Source of the DNA: Vibrio gigantis
GTDB taxonomy: Bacteria; Pseudomonadota; Gammaproteobacteria; Enterobacterales; Vibrionaceae
Assembly: GCF_024347515.1 (NCBI RefSeq)
Contig: NZ_AP025492.1
Location: 2,232,001-2,296,000, forward strand
Direction: 5' to 3'
Length of the DNA stretch: 64,000 nt
The number at the start of each line of letters is the position of its first letter. The first letter of the stretch is position 1. The notes under the pieces were generated by a model, which did no database searches, had not been told where the DNA came from, and worked only from the letters and a program-made list of their open reading frames with translations. The translations under genes were made by a program, and so were the position numbers. This document shows, piece by piece, positions 26,381 through 35,328 of this stretch.

Positions 26381-26776
26381 TTAAAGCTTTAGAATCACTT
26401 TCACTGAGCTATCAACCAAAGATTCATCGATATAAGCGATGGTATTTGAAGAGCTGGCAACCATATCCTTCGCTAAGCTCTCTTGAGCAACAGCCTTAGG
26501 AGGCTGACCTTTACCAGTAAATACTCGCTTGGCCCAATAGGCTTGGAGTTGTGCTTCTGTTTTTTGGGTTATCGCCTGGTGGAAGGTCTCTTTCGCAGGA
26601 TTTCCATCTTCTAGATCAACCGCTTCAATTTGCAGAGACTTCGCCTTACCTAAGTACAGCTTCTTAACCGTTGAAGCATCGAGTTCACCCATTGAAGGGT
26701 TACCAATGACAACCAGCCCAGCGAATGCATTCATGCTGCTAAGAAGAGCAGCGACTACAAGTGTTTTTTTCAACAT
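26381..26776 (-). CDS. Short PstS-like periplasmic phosphate-binding-family protein
   Basis: 131 aa with a signal peptide (residues 1-19, ending AFA). It matches the small PBP-like domain proteins annotated as phosphate ABC transporter substrate-binding: GNPSMGELDASTVKKLYLGKAKSL near the N terminus, a central QLQAYWAKRVFTGKGQPPK, and AIAYIDES-like TIAYIDESLVD near the end. At half the size of real PstS it lacks a second lobe and has no permease or ATPase genes nearby. It is last in a unit with a porin and a chemoreceptor, so a role as a periplasmic ligand-binding partner of one of them is plausible but unproven. Confidence 0.8.
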   Translation of the reverse strand: MLKKTLVVAALLSSMNAFAGLVVIGNPSMGELDASTVKKLYLGKAKSLQIEAVDLEDGNPAKETFHQAITQKTEAQLQAYWAKRVFTGKGQPPKAVAQESLAKDMVASSSNTIAYIDESLVDSSVKVILKL

Positions 26777-26787
26777 GATTCTGCTCC

Positions 26788-28038
26788 TTAAAATACCGCG
26801 TCGACTTTTACTGTGTACAAGATGTTATCTTCATTCTTGTAGCCTGATGCTACGCCGCCATTGGTTGAACCGAAATCGGTAAGGTAGCTAATATCACCTT
26901 TCAATGCGATGTTAGGCATAAAGTCCCAACGAGTGCCGATGCTGTAGGTGGTGCGCTTCACATTCAAATTATCTGCGATCGCTTTTGCTGAACCATAAGC
27001 GTATTTTGCTGAAACACTGCTAGGGTTTTGCACAACAGCCGCAAGCTGGCGGTTTACTTGATCATTACGCTCAGAATCGTCTGTAGTTTCCATATGTGCA
27101 ATGGTCATGTAAGGCGTTAGCTCATTCACGCGATAAGCAGCGGTGAGGTAAGCTGCGTCAACATCGTAGTAGAAGCCTTCAACTGTGGTACGGGTCACTT
27201 CTGAAACCAGCATCAAGTTGCCATTCTCGTATCGACCACCAACACCGTAAAACTTCGCTTTTTCATCTTTGAAGGTCGTATTAAGCAGAGGCTTGTGGTC
27301 CACATTCCAGTTGGTATCTGAACTCACGACAGCTTGAGCATAAACTGCGCGTAAGGTCCAAGTATCATCGGTCCAGTTGATCACACCACCAGCGATATCG
27401 TCAAATTGCGTATCGACATTGTAGCTGTGCTTAGACGAAGAAAGCTTTTGTGAGCCAACAAAACCTTGGAACGATAACGTGCTGTCTTCTAGTTCCATAT
27501 CGTAGATAACATCACCACCAGTTAGAGATGTTAGCACCACTGAACCATATACTTCGTTAGGTACTCGTACGCTTGTTTGCGCATAACCTACTTCTAAATA
27601 ATCAGAGTACATGAACAAAGGTAGACGCAGTTTACCACCGCGAAGCGTCAGGTTCGGGGTGACTTTGTGGCTTAAAAATGCCCACTCAATATCAGGAGAC
27701 CAGTTTTCTTTCTCTGTACCTCGCGCCACCATTTGAACAACAGCCGATGTAGATTCATTTACCTCGAATTCACCCTGTAAGCCGAATAGAGAACCCTCAT
27801 CAAAACGCACTTTGTTTTCTGACTTCATAAAGCCGTGGTTATGATTACCCACTTGCATGTTCAAAGACGCAAATCCGTTGAAGCTAAATTTATCAGCAAT
27901 TGAGTTTTGCTCTTTCGCTTCAAGAATAGTGATTTTCTTCTCTAGCTCAGCCAATTTTTGCTCATCCGCAGCGTGTGTTGCGAATGAAGTCGCAAGCGCT
28001 ACCGCTATAGGCAATAAGCGAAAAGAGGGGTTAGTCAT
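26788..28038 (-). CDS. Outer-membrane porin-like beta-barrel
   Basis: 416 aa. Signal peptide residues 1-23 (ends THA), then a short coiled coil (DEQKLAELEKKITILEAKEQ) and alternating beta-strand pattern to a C-terminal phenylalanine (TVKVDAVF), the outer-membrane-barrel signal. The coiled-coil plus barrel layout resembles porins of the DcaP type. It starts 12 nt after the chemoreceptor stop and ends 11 nt before the PstS-like gene, so the three are one operon. The substrate cannot be told from the sequence. Confidence 0.8.
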   Translation of the reverse strand: MTNPSFRLLPIAVALATSFATHAADEQKLAELEKKITILEAKEQNSIADKFSFNGFASLNMQVGNHNHGFMKSENKVRFDEGSLFGLQGEFEVNESTSAVVQMVARGTEKENWSPDIEWAFLSHKVTPNLTLRGGKLRLPLFMYSDYLEVGYAQTSVRVPNEVYGSVVLTSLTGGDVIYDMELEDSTLSFQGFVGSQKLSSSKHSYNVDTQFDDIAGGVINWTDDTWTLRAVYAQAVVSSDTNWNVDHKPLLNTTFKDEKAKFYGVGGRYENGNLMLVSEVTRTTVEGFYYDVDAAYLTAAYRVNELTPYMTIAHMETTDDSERNDQVNRQLAAVVQNPSSVSAKYAYGSAKAIADNLNVKRTTYSIGTRWDFMPNIALKGDISYLTDFGSTNGGVASGYKNEDNILYTVKVDAVF

Positions 28039-28050
28039 TGTTATTCTCCG

Positions 28051-29670
28051 TTATACTTTGAATTGTGATGTTGACTTACTCAGCTCAGTAACGATGCCAC
28101 TCAATTGGTGACTAAGCGCTTCTAGCTGATCGGTAGACTCAGACACTTGGTGAGAGCACTTTCTAAAGTCATCCATATGGGTATGAATCTGTTTCGAGGC
28201 ACGAGCTTGGTGTTCAGTGGTGCTCGCTATCTGTCGGTTGAGATCAGTAATCTCTTCAACCTGACCACTGATTTCTAGTAAGCAATCGCCAGCATTTTGC
28301 GCATCTCCCACCGCTTGAGACGAGCTCGCTAACCCTTGGTCCATCGCACCGACTGCCGCATTTGAACCCGACTTAAGCTCACCGAGTAGAGCGTTTATTT
28401 CAGTTGCCGATTGTTGAGTATTGTTCGCAAGCACACGTACTTCGTCAGACACAACAGCAAAGCCGCGTCCGTGTTCGCCTGCTCTCGCCGCTTCAATCGC
28501 TGCATTTAAAGCAAGTAAGTTGGTTTGCTCAGCGACGCTTTGAATCGTGCTAAGAATTGAGCCCACATTGCTGGCATTCTGATCGAGCTCTTTTAACTTA
28601 CCTGCCGTATCGCGAATATTGGTGGCAAGCTCTTCAATCTCTTGGCTTGTTTTCAGAACCACTTGGGTTCCAGTTTGTGCACTGGCATTGGCCTTCTGTG
28701 CTTGAGAGTCAGCATGTGACGCAAAGCCAACGACTTGTTCAATCAAACCAATGATATTATTAACCGCATCTGTAACATCTTCGATGTGGTCACGTTGACT
28801 GCTATTCAGCGCTAAGGTTTGGTTCGACTCACTACGGATCTTGTCACTGACAACCTCAAGTTCTTGTCCGATGCTCAATGTGCTCGCGATAATGCCCTGA
28901 AGCTTCTCTATAAACTGGTTGACGCTTTGTACCAGCGTCGCGATCTCATCTTTGCCTGAGTAATCAATACGCACAGTAAGATCACCGTCGCCCGTCGCAA
29001 TCGCCTGCATTTTTTCTGTCACTAATAGAATCGAACTGATCACCGATTTGAAGATCGCATAGCCCACCGCAAATACAGCCAACACAAAGAATATACCCAG
29101 CCAAATCGACTGCTGAGCCGCCTCGTCTGCGGCGTTTTCAGAGTGAAAAATGGTATCCACAACCTTCCGGCTAACCGATAAGCGTAGTTGTTCACTTAAC
29201 GTAACTAATGAATCATATTCGGTGCTAAGTCGGTTGGCTCTTGAGGTCAGTTTATCGAACGAGTCATTGAGGTTAATGAAGTCTGTACTTAACGCGTATG
29301 CGGAGTCGGTGTACTTTTTTAGCTTGAGTGCCAATTTGTTGAAGGCCTGTGCTTGTGAAGGCAGAACCGTTGCGCCTTTGCCCGCTTCAACTTGCAACTC
29401 AGAGGAGATTTGACGTGCGTAATCGAGAGCTTGTTCATCTTCCATGATCACAGCAGCTTCAAACTGTTGCTTCACATTGGGTAAAAGAGAATGAATTTTA
29501 GTTGCGTGCTCTAATGCAGGGTAATAACTTAATTCTAATTGCGTTAGTCGCTGGCTATTATCACGGTGAATAAATACATTGATCGTAATTATTGCTGCTA
29601 AGCTGAGCGAAATAATGGATAAAAGAACAACGAATTGTACTTTTATATTGATGTAACGTGACAGGAGCAT
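28051..29670 (-). CDS. Methyl-accepting chemotaxis protein
   Basis: 539 aa. Membrane helix 1 lies at about 10-32, a mostly helical periplasmic sensing domain of about 150 residues follows, and helix 2 at about 188-210. A HAMP domain comes next ([16 protein letters not shown]) and then a signalling domain with the invariant tip [19 protein letters not shown] and [13 protein letters not shown]. The periplasmic part resembles four-helix-bundle sensors with no clear ligand motif. There is no C-terminal CheR-binding pentapeptide (ends SKSTSQFKV). It is the first gene of a unit with a porin and a PstS-like protein. That context suggests it senses a solute taken up through the porin; this is inference. 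Confidence 0.93.
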   Translation of the reverse strand: MLLSRYINIKVQFVVLLSIISLSLAAIITINVFIHRDNSQRLTQLELSYYPALEHATKIHSLLPNVKQQFEAAVIMEDEQALDYARQISSELQVEAGKGATVLPSQAQAFNKLALKLKKYTDSAYALSTDFINLNDSFDKLTSRANRLSTEYDSLVTLSEQLRLSVSRKVVDTIFHSENAADEAAQQSIWLGIFFVLAVFAVGYAIFKSVISSILLVTEKMQAIATGDGDLTVRIDYSGKDEIATLVQSVNQFIEKLQGIIASTLSIGQELEVVSDKIRSESNQTLALNSSQRDHIEDVTDAVNNIIGLIEQVVGFASHADSQAQKANASAQTGTQVVLKTSQEIEELATNIRDTAGKLKELDQNASNVGSILSTIQSVAEQTNLLALNAAIEAARAGEHGRGFAVVSDEVRVLANNTQQSATEINALLGELKSGSNAAVGAMDQGLASSSQAVGDAQNAGDCLLEISGQVEEITDLNRQIASTTEHQARASKQIHTHMDDFRKCSHQVSESTDQLEALSHQLSGIVTELSKSTSQFKV

Positions 29671-29843
29671 AAGAATCTATTGATTAGAGCAAATTGATAA
29701 TTATGTTACCGTCAGTTCACTTTTATTAGTGAACATATTCACTAAACAAATGACACGTTATGTTTAAACTATCGTTCCATGTTTAAGTCATATTGAATTA
29801 AACAACTCTTGTTCATAAAAGCTTTTTACTGTTTATCTCAAAC

Positions 29844-29878
29844 AAAAACCCCGGGAGCGTTTGAACTCTCGGGGTTTT
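29844..29878 (-). terminator. Terminator of the hisC-like/binding-protein operon
   Basis: ACCCCGGGAG/CTCTCGGGGT stem (one G-T pair) with an 8-base loop; on the minus strand it is followed by TTTTTG. It lies about 85 bases after the stop of the binding protein. Confidence 0.8.
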
Positions 29879-29964
29879 ATTACTGGCTACTATAACTCTT
29901 TCAACACATCGATTTTATTCCCATAAAGCCGTTGGATTCGTTTCCATAATTTGACAATGCGAAT

Positions 29965-30741
29965 CTACAAATCACTACCATAAATATCAAACGTGAAGTA
30001 CTTAGAAGCAATCTTGTCGTAAGTACCGTTCGCTCTGATCTCTTCGATGGCGGTATTGAACTGTTTTGCCAGTTTTGAATCCTGTTTTCTTAGGGCTAAA
30101 GCCGTGCCTTCGCCAATGTAGGCTTTGTCGGTTACCGCTTTACCTTTGAATTCAAAGCCCTCTCCTTCTTTCTTATCTAAGAAAGCGAGCGACAGTTGAT
30201 CGGAATTGCCGAAGGTGAGATCTAAGCGGCCATTCTGCAGATCCAAATACACTTCATCTTGCCCAGTGTAACGCTTAATGTTGGCAACACTGCCAAACTT
30301 ATCCGTTACGTAGCGATCGTGAATCGTGCCTTGTTGTACACCTATGGTTTTACCTGCTAAACCCGATTCATCAATTGCAAACTCTGTGCTCTTAGCTGCC
30401 ACAAACACAGCTGGTGTTTGGTAGTACTTATCAGTGAACAAGATTTTGCGCTTACGCTCTTCGGTAATACGCATAGAAGCCATAATCACATCTGACTTTC
30501 TTGCCAATAGGCTTGGAATCAACGAATCCCAGCTTTGTGATACCCAAGTACAATCTAGTTTGGCTTGCTCACATAGAGCGTCAGCTATCTCAATATCAAA
30601 CCCGACAGGCACACCATCACTATTTTTGTAGTTGAATGGCGGATAGGTAAAGTCTGACGCCAAACGGATTTCTTTCGCCTGTACCGTTGTACCAAGTAAA
30701 GCGGCCGCACAAGCAAGTCCTAGTATTATCTTTTTCATCAT
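29965..30741 (-). CDS. Amino-acid ABC-type periplasmic binding protein
   Basis: 258 aa from ATG 30741, where AGGA sits 5 bases upstream; ATG 30747 is also in frame. Signal peptide residues 1-22 (ends VQA). It is a cluster 3 (HisJ/ArgT-like) solute-binding protein: IRLASDFTYPPFNYKNSDG, GFDIEIADALCEQAKL with the conserved cysteine, SLLARKSDVIMASMRITEERK, IGVQQGTIHDRYV. This family prefers basic or polar amino acids. No permease or ATPase gene is nearby, so it is an orphan. It follows the hisC-like gene with almost no gap and must be cotranscribed with it. Confidence 0.88.
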   Translation of the reverse strand: MMKKIILGLACAAALLGTTVQAKEIRLASDFTYPPFNYKNSDGVPVGFDIEIADALCEQAKLDCTWVSQSWDSLIPSLLARKSDVIMASMRITEERKRKILFTDKYYQTPAVFVAAKSTEFAIDESGLAGKTIGVQQGTIHDRYVTDKFGSVANIKRYTGQDEVYLDLQNGRLDLTFGNSDQLSLAFLDKKEGEGFEFKGKAVTDKAYIGEGTALALRKQDSKLAKQFNTAIEEIRANGTYDKIASKYFTFDIYGSDL

Positions 30742-30748
30742 TGCCATC

Positions 30749-31882
30749 CTAGATATGATCTTTGTCGAGTTGAAATTGAGGTTCTTTATCTTGAAGCTGT
30801 TGGTTTTGTTGGTTGTTTTCTAATTCGATTTGGTAACTTGTAAGTGACGCTATCACTTCCGCCATGCTTTCTGGGCTACCAATACTGATTCGAACGCAGT
30901 GACGTAACGCAGGCTCATGGTGTTGGTTCCTTGTCACAATGCCATCTTTCGCCAATACACTAAACAATTCATGTTCAGGCTTGTGGCGTAATAAGACAAA
31001 GTTGGTAGAAGACGGATAAACCTGTTCAACGAAATCAAACTGATTCAGTTCAGAAGCAAAAAGGTTTCGTAATTCAACCAGCTTCGACGTGGCTTCTTGC
31101 ATCACGGCAACACGCTCAGTTGATAAGGCCTCTAAGACTATCTGAGACGAGCAATCCGGCATTGGGTATGGCGGAACGAGCTTAGCGACGTACTGCATCA
31201 CATTTTGACTCGCTAAGATAAAGCCACAACGAACCGCTGCAAGTCCAAATGCTTTAGACAAGGTGCGAATCACAACCAAATGTGGGTAGCGTTCAATCAA
31301 GCTGACGGCTGATGTTTGAGGTTCAAACTCAATATACGCCTCATCCACCACAACCAAAGATTGACCTTGAGTCCCTTCAAGCACCTGAATCAAGTCCGAT
31401 TTAGGAATCACATTGCCGGTTGGGTTGTTCGGTGAACAAAGGAAAATGATATTAGCCAACTCAGCTTTATTCACGATGTCAGCGACGTCTAAGCTGAAAT
31501 CTCCCTGCAAAGGAGAATCGAGCGTTTCAATCGCTAGTGCATCGGCGCAAAACTCATACATGGCATACGTTGGTGAACAGATAAGGATATTGTCTTGAGC
31601 GGGTTTGCAAAATGTTCTGATCAGTAAATCAATCGCTTCATCGGCACCACGCACCGCAATGGTTGCAGCTTCAGTTCCACAATAAGCTTGGTAGGCCTTG
31701 GCAATGTCTTGCGGTAAAAAATCGGGGTAACGATTATGGCTGAGTTCCCCTTGAAACAGAGCGCTTTCCAATTCGTTCGCGTTTAACCAGACACGTCCAT
31801 CACCACCAATTCTTCTTGCTGATTGATAAGGTATTAATTTTTTTACAGCCTGAGGCACTAAGTTATCAATAAAAGATGTCAA
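30749..31882 (-). CDS. Histidinol-phosphate aminotransferase-like PLP enzyme
   Basis: 377 aa, class I/II aminotransferase with HisC-like sequence: LNANELESALF, GADEAIDLLIRTF, LCSPNNPTGN, VVDEAYIEF and the PLP-lysine motif RTLSKAFGLAAVRCGF, then NFVLLRH. The last 30 residues are glutamine/asparagine-rich (NNQQNQQLQDKE) and unusual. It is not in a his operon. With an orphan amino-acid-binding protein downstream and a divergent LysR gene, it is probably a paralog acting on histidinol phosphate, aromatic or another amino acid; the sequence cannot choose. The authentic hisC would be expected elsewhere. Confidence 0.85.
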   Translation of the reverse strand: MTSFIDNLVPQAVKKLIPYQSARRIGGDGRVWLNANELESALFQGELSHNRYPDFLPQDIAKAYQAYCGTEAATIAVRGADEAIDLLIRTFCKPAQDNILICSPTYAMYEFCADALAIETLDSPLQGDFSLDVADIVNKAELANIIFLCSPNNPTGNVIPKSDLIQVLEGTQGQSLVVVDEAYIEFEPQTSAVSLIERYPHLVVIRTLSKAFGLAAVRCGFILASQNVMQYVAKLVPPYPMPDCSSQIVLEALSTERVAVMQEATSKLVELRNLFASELNQFDFVEQVYPSSTNFVLLRHKPEHELFSVLAKDGIVTRNQHHEPALRHCVRISIGSPESMAEVIASLTSYQIELENNQQNQQLQDKEPQFQLDKDHI

Positions 31883-31940
31883 GAAGCTATCCCTTTCACA
31901 TAATCACATTGTCTTCACCACTGCTTTCATATTCAAAAAA

Positions 31941-31953
31941 TGTAATTTATACA
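31941..31953. promoter_or_regulatory. Candidate LysR-type operator
   Basis: TGTAATTTATACA is a T-N11-A motif with dyad TGTA/TACA in the gap between the divergent hisC-like and lysR genes, the usual place for such a site. Confidence 0.45.
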
Positions 31954-32063
31954 CATATTGAATCACTAATGATGAGTAAGTATTTACATTCAAACAGAAC
32001 ACTATTGATAAATGAATCGAAATAATCACATAATAGCCATGATAAAAAGTCATAGGTAAAGAT

Positions 32064-32951
32064 ATGAAAAATACACTCCCTTCAACCAAAACCTTGCTCG
32101 CATTCCTGTCTACGGCAAGGCATCTCAACTTTACACGCGCGGCACATGAGCTCAATGTGACGCAAGGTGCGGTGAGTCGTCAGGTGTTGTCGTTTGAAGA
32201 AAGCCTTGGGTGTGATCTCTTCTATCGCCATGCTCGTGGTTTGTCATTAACGCCTAAAGGAGAAGAACTGGTTCCTCTCATTCAAGGGACTATTCAACAA
32301 CTGCAATCGGCACTTAATCAGGTCGCGAGCTCTCCCTCTAAGATAAAACTCAATGCCCCGAGTTGTATTACCTCTTGGCTATTACCTAAGTTGATGTCGT
32401 TTCAACAAGCCTACCCTGAGATTGATGTCGAGCTCACATCAACTATCAAACACGTTTTTGAGCCAAGCTTTGATCCCTTCGATGCGGTGATCACCTATGG
32501 CAAGAAACCAAGCCAGCACTCAATTGTTAGTCAACTGCTGTTCAACGAACAACTCGCCCCCATCTGCCAAGCTCAGAGTATTGTTCCAAGCCACCTGATC
32601 GACAGCACTTCAACTATCATCAAGCCACACAAGCTTGCTCAGTACACTTGGTTACATGCCAACAATGAGCAAAGTGACTGGCGACTTTGGTTAGAACACA
32701 TCGGTAGCCATGATCTTTCAAGTAAGAACAACCAGCAATTTGCCACGCTCGATCAAGCGATGAATGCGGCCATTCAGGGCTTTGGGATAGCGATAGGCGA
32801 TATCACGCTCGCTAAGCAAGATATCGATTTGGGTAGATTGGTAAAAGTGAGTGAAGGCAGCGTATTCTCCGGCAACGGTTACTTCTTGTTGCAACCTAAG
32901 AATCGTCAAAATGCCTCATTATCGACTCTGGTTGATTGGCTCGTTGATTAG
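32064..32951 (+). CDS. LysR-family transcriptional regulator (GcvA-like)
   Basis: 295 aa. Winged helix-turn-helix at residues about 8-67: LLAFLSTARHLNFTRAAHEL, VTQGAVSRQVLSFEESLG, LFYRHARGLSLTPKGEEL. The effector-binding domain (residues 90-290) is of the GcvA/AmpR subtype (TSWLLPKLMSFQQAYPEIDV, LDQAMNAAIQGFGIAIGD). It is divergent from the hisC-like/binding-protein operon with 181 nt between starts, the classical LysR arrangement, so it most likely controls that operon and itself. The effector is unknown, possibly the amino acid handled there. Confidence 0.9.
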   Translation: MKNTLPSTKTLLAFLSTARHLNFTRAAHELNVTQGAVSRQVLSFEESLGCDLFYRHARGLSLTPKGEELVPLIQGTIQQLQSALNQVASSPSKIKLNAPSCITSWLLPKLMSFQQAYPEIDVELTSTIKHVFEPSFDPFDAVITYGKKPSQHSIVSQLLFNEQLAPICQAQSIVPSHLIDSTSTIIKPHKLAQYTWLHANNEQSDWRLWLEHIGSHDLSSKNNQQFATLDQAMNAAIQGFGIAIGDITLAKQDIDLGRLVKVSEGSVFSGNGYFLLQPKNRQNASLSTLVDWLVD

Positions 32952-32955
32952 CGAG

Positions 32956-32989
32956 CAATGCTCTGCTGTGTATACCCAACAGAGCATTG
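32956..32989 (+). terminator. Hairpin after the lysR gene
   Basis: CAATGCTCTG/CAGAGCATTG, a perfect 10-base stem with a 14-base loop (extendable by TGT/ACA), begins 4 bases after the stop. There is no T run, so it may stabilise the 3' end rather than terminate. Confidence 0.5.
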
Positions 32990-33230
32990 TCATAATGAGA
33001 ATCTGGTTAATTCTCAAAATAAAACTATTTCGCTACGGCAACACATTGCTCAAGCGGGAGAAGAGCAAGCGGTGTATTAACTGATTGAAAAGAATTATCA
33101 ATTCAATTTTTTAAGTGAATGTTCTGCCTAGAAACTTAAAATGGCATCTGAATTGCTTTGTCATAGATAACCCAACCAATATACAGCAGGTTGCATCATT
33201 ATCACTGCAGCTTGTCACGGAGGATAGGCT

Positions 33231-33479
33231 ATGACCTTACAAAGACATACGTATTACGGCTTAATTCACCACGGAATTAAAACTCTATTGATCGACAGAG
33301 TTGGTCACTTTACTGAACGTGAATATCACGAGTATCTAGACCTTACGACAGGAAAATCGACGTGCTTTGCCATGAGTGAGCAAGAACTAGAGAACACTTT
33401 AGATAATCTTAAAAGCGAAGGCTACTTAGAAGATATTAAGAAGTTGATTCCTCGCTACCAAACATCGTCAATTCGCTGA
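33231..33479 (+). CDS. Small uncharacterised protein
   Basis: 82 aa with a strong ribosome site (GGAGG, 7 bases ahead of ATG) and its own terminator, so it is very likely expressed. The sequence (start MTLQRHTYYGLIHHGIKTLL, middle EYHEYLDLTTGKSTCF) shows no signal peptide, membrane segment or domain I recognise. The C-terminal half is helical and charged (SEQELENTLDNLKSEGYLED), which looks like a soluble cytoplasmic protein. It sits alone between the lysR gene and yciB. No function can be assigned. Confidence 0.75.
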   Translation: MTLQRHTYYGLIHHGIKTLLIDRVGHFTEREYHEYLDLTTGKSTCFAMSEQELENTLDNLKSEGYLEDIKKLIPRYQTSSIR

Positions 33480-33514
33480 CGAGGTCTTAAAGAAAATTAG
33501 TTTTGCCGCCAATT

Positions 33515-33546
33515 GCCTCGAGCTATTTAGCATCGAGGCGATTTTA
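33515..33546 (+). terminator. Terminator of the small uncharacterised gene
   Basis: GCCTCGAGCTA/TAGC-A-TCGAGGC stem (11 pairs, one bulged A) followed by GATTTTAG, 36 bases after the stop. Confidence 0.75.
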
Positions 33547-33588
33547 GTTAGACTGTTTGCATCTCAACTAACTGGATAGTCAGTCCAC

Positions 33589-34170
33589 ATGAAACAAATT
33601 CTTGATTTCATCCCTCTCATCATTTTCTTTGCGCTCTACAAGATGTACGACATCTACACCGCGACAGGTGCTTTGATTGTTGCCTCTGCAGTACAGGTTG
33701 TTTTGACGTACTTCATCTATAAAAAAGTAGAGAAAATGCAGGTGGTCACGTTTCTTATGGTTGCCGTATTTGGTGGCATGACCATCTTCTTGCACGACGA
33801 CAACTTCATTAAATGGAAAGTAACGATCGTTTACGCTCTATTCGCTATTGGCCTGACAGCCAGCCACCTTATGGGAAAATCAGCAATTAAAGGCATGTTG
33901 GGTAAAGAGATCACACTGCCTGATGCCGTATGGGGCAAGATTAACTGGGCTTGGACTCTATTTTTTACCCTATGTGCCATTCTCAACGTTTACGTTGCTT
34001 TCAGCCTACCATTGGATGTGTGGGTTAACTTCAAGGTGTTTGGCCTGCTAATAGCAACATTACTATTTACGCTGCTTACGGGTGTCTACATCTATAAGAA
34101 TTTACCAAAAGATCAACAGCTACAAAAAGAGCAGCAAGAGCTAACTGATAAAAATACTGACGAGAAGTAA
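33589..34170 (+). CDS. yciB: Inner-membrane septation protein A (YciB/IspZ family)
   Basis: 193 aa, family length about 180. Five or six membrane helices: [20 protein letters not shown] (family-specific start), [88 protein letters not shown]. The conserved block KMYDIYTAT and [11 protein letters not shown] identify YciB, an inner-membrane protein affecting septation and envelope integrity, interacting with elongasome and divisome components. The C-terminal tail is hydrophilic and Gln/Lys/Glu-rich. It precedes yciA and yciI as in enterobacteria, here with terminators between. Confidence 0.95.
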   Translation: MKQILDFIPLIIFFALYKMYDIYTATGALIVASAVQVVLTYFIYKKVEKMQVVTFLMVAVFGGMTIFLHDDNFIKWKVTIVYALFAIGLTASHLMGKSAIKGMLGKEITLPDAVWGKINWAWTLFFTLCAILNVYVAFSLPLDVWVNFKVFGLLIATLLFTLLTGVYIYKNLPKDQQLQKEQQELTDKNTDEK

Positions 34171-34231
34171 CCCCAAGGGGTGAGTCCTCATTCCGTTTTT
34201 GTTACAATTCTTGTCAATATGCTATACCTAG

Positions 34232-34266
34232 CGGCCAATGATACTCGTGATCATTGGCCGTTGGCT
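34232..34266 (+). terminator. yciB terminator
   Basis: CGGCCAATGAT-ACTCGTG-ATCATTGGCCG, an 11-base perfect stem followed by TTGGCTTTTCTG, about 60 bases after yciB. Confidence 0.8.
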
Positions 34267-34436
34267 TTTCTGTGTTGCGGAAACTGGTCAAAATAAAGCC
34301 TATTATTTAATGACAATCTCACTAAATTAGCGGCCATCTGGTTTCTTGCTGTTCATTGCACTTATTTGCCAATGTGCTTAACCAGTCAACACATCAGTTT
34401 TTATCTAAGATAATCAATACCACCAAGAGTACTACA

Positions 34437-34835
34437 ATGACGATTCAATCAACTTTGAACCCTATTGGTTCTTTACTCCTTCGCACATTAGCGATGCCTT
34501 CTGACACTAATGCAGCAGGTCAGATCTTCGGTGGTTGGATAATGTCTCAACTCGACCTTGCTGGCGGTATTTTGGCGAAAGAGATCTCTAATGGCAAAAT
34601 AGTCACCGTTTCGGTATCAAGCATTGAGTTCAAACAGCCCGTATCGGTTGGCGATGTGGTGTGTGTTTATGGCGACTGCACCAAGATTGGCCGCAGTTCG
34701 ATGAATATCGACCTAGAGGTATGGGTTAAGCCGGTACTTGATCACGGCATCGGCGATCGTTACAAAGTTTGTGGTGCAACATTCAACTACGTGGCGGTTG
34801 ATGAAAGTGGTAAGCCTCGCCCTATCAAAAAATAG
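34437..34835 (+). CDS. yciA: Acyl-CoA thioesterase YciA
   Basis: 132 aa from ATG 34437, the same length as E. coli YciA; the frame is open 27 codons upstream without family similarity. Hot-dog-fold thioesterase that hydrolyses a broad set of acyl-CoAs. Signature LRTLAMPSDTNAAGQIFGGW (residues 14-33) with the catalytic aspartate and GGW, then LAGGILAKE and SIEFKQPVSVGDVV. The end (DESGKPRPIKK) also matches. Expected to be a cytoplasmic hexamer. Lone gene between two hairpins. Confidence 0.96.
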   Translation: MTIQSTLNPIGSLLLRTLAMPSDTNAAGQIFGGWIMSQLDLAGGILAKEISNGKIVTVSVSSIEFKQPVSVGDVVCVYGDCTKIGRSSMNIDLEVWVKPVLDHGIGDRYKVCGATFNYVAVDESGKPRPIKK

Positions 34836-34862
34836 TACTTTTCACTAAGCCATACATGTCTG

Positions 34863-34900
34863 TGGTCTTTAGTTTCAGCAAATGAAATTACTAAAGACCA
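34863..34900. terminator. Long hairpin downstream of yciA
   Basis: TGGTCTTTAGT/ACTAAAGACCA, an 11-base perfect stem, encloses a smaller TTCA/TGAA stem. It lies 27 bases after the yciA stop. There is no T run on either side, so it may be a 3'-end-stabilising or processing hairpin rather than an intrinsic terminator. Confidence 0.6.
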
Positions 34901-35030
34901 TACTGCTCACTCGCACCATTTCACAATTTCTTATCATTAGCCCTTCCAATACCAATTAGTTCGCGTAAATTAGCAAGATAGCGAATTTAAACGCCCCCAA
35001 TTCAGTGAAGTAAAATAAGGATATCTCAAT

Positions 35031-35327
35031 ATGTGGTACGTGATTTTTTCTCAAGACGTCGAAAATTCATTAGAAAAGCGCCTAAGTGTTCGCCCACAAC
35101 ATCTAGAACGCCTACAAACACTTCACGATGAAGGCCGACTTTTGACAGCAGGTCCAATGCCAGCCATTGATTCGGATAACCCTGGCGAAGCTGGTTTCAC
35201 AGGTTCTACTGTAATTGCTGAGTTTAACTCTTTAGAAGATGCACAGGCATGGGCAGACGCAGACCCGTACATTGACGCAGGCGTTTACCAAAATGTCATC
35301 GTAAAACCATTCAAGAAAGTATTTTAA
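35031..35327 (+). CDS. yciI: YciI-family protein
   Basis: 98 aa, the family's length. [17 protein letters not shown] at the start, [18 protein letters not shown] with the conserved His, GPMPAIDSD, and [17 protein letters not shown] at the end identify YciI (YCII domain, ferredoxin-like dimeric fold with a His-Asp pair in the putative active site). Its reaction is not known; some fused family members act in chlorocatechol degradation or as small hydrolases. It has AAGGATATCTCAAT before the start. The next gene, aspS, starts one base after the stop, so they are an operon. Confidence 0.95.
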   Translation: MWYVIFSQDVENSLEKRLSVRPQHLERLQTLHDEGRLLTAGPMPAIDSDNPGEAGFTGSTVIAEFNSLEDAQAWADADPYIDAGVYQNVIVKPFKKVF

Positions 35328-35328
35328 C

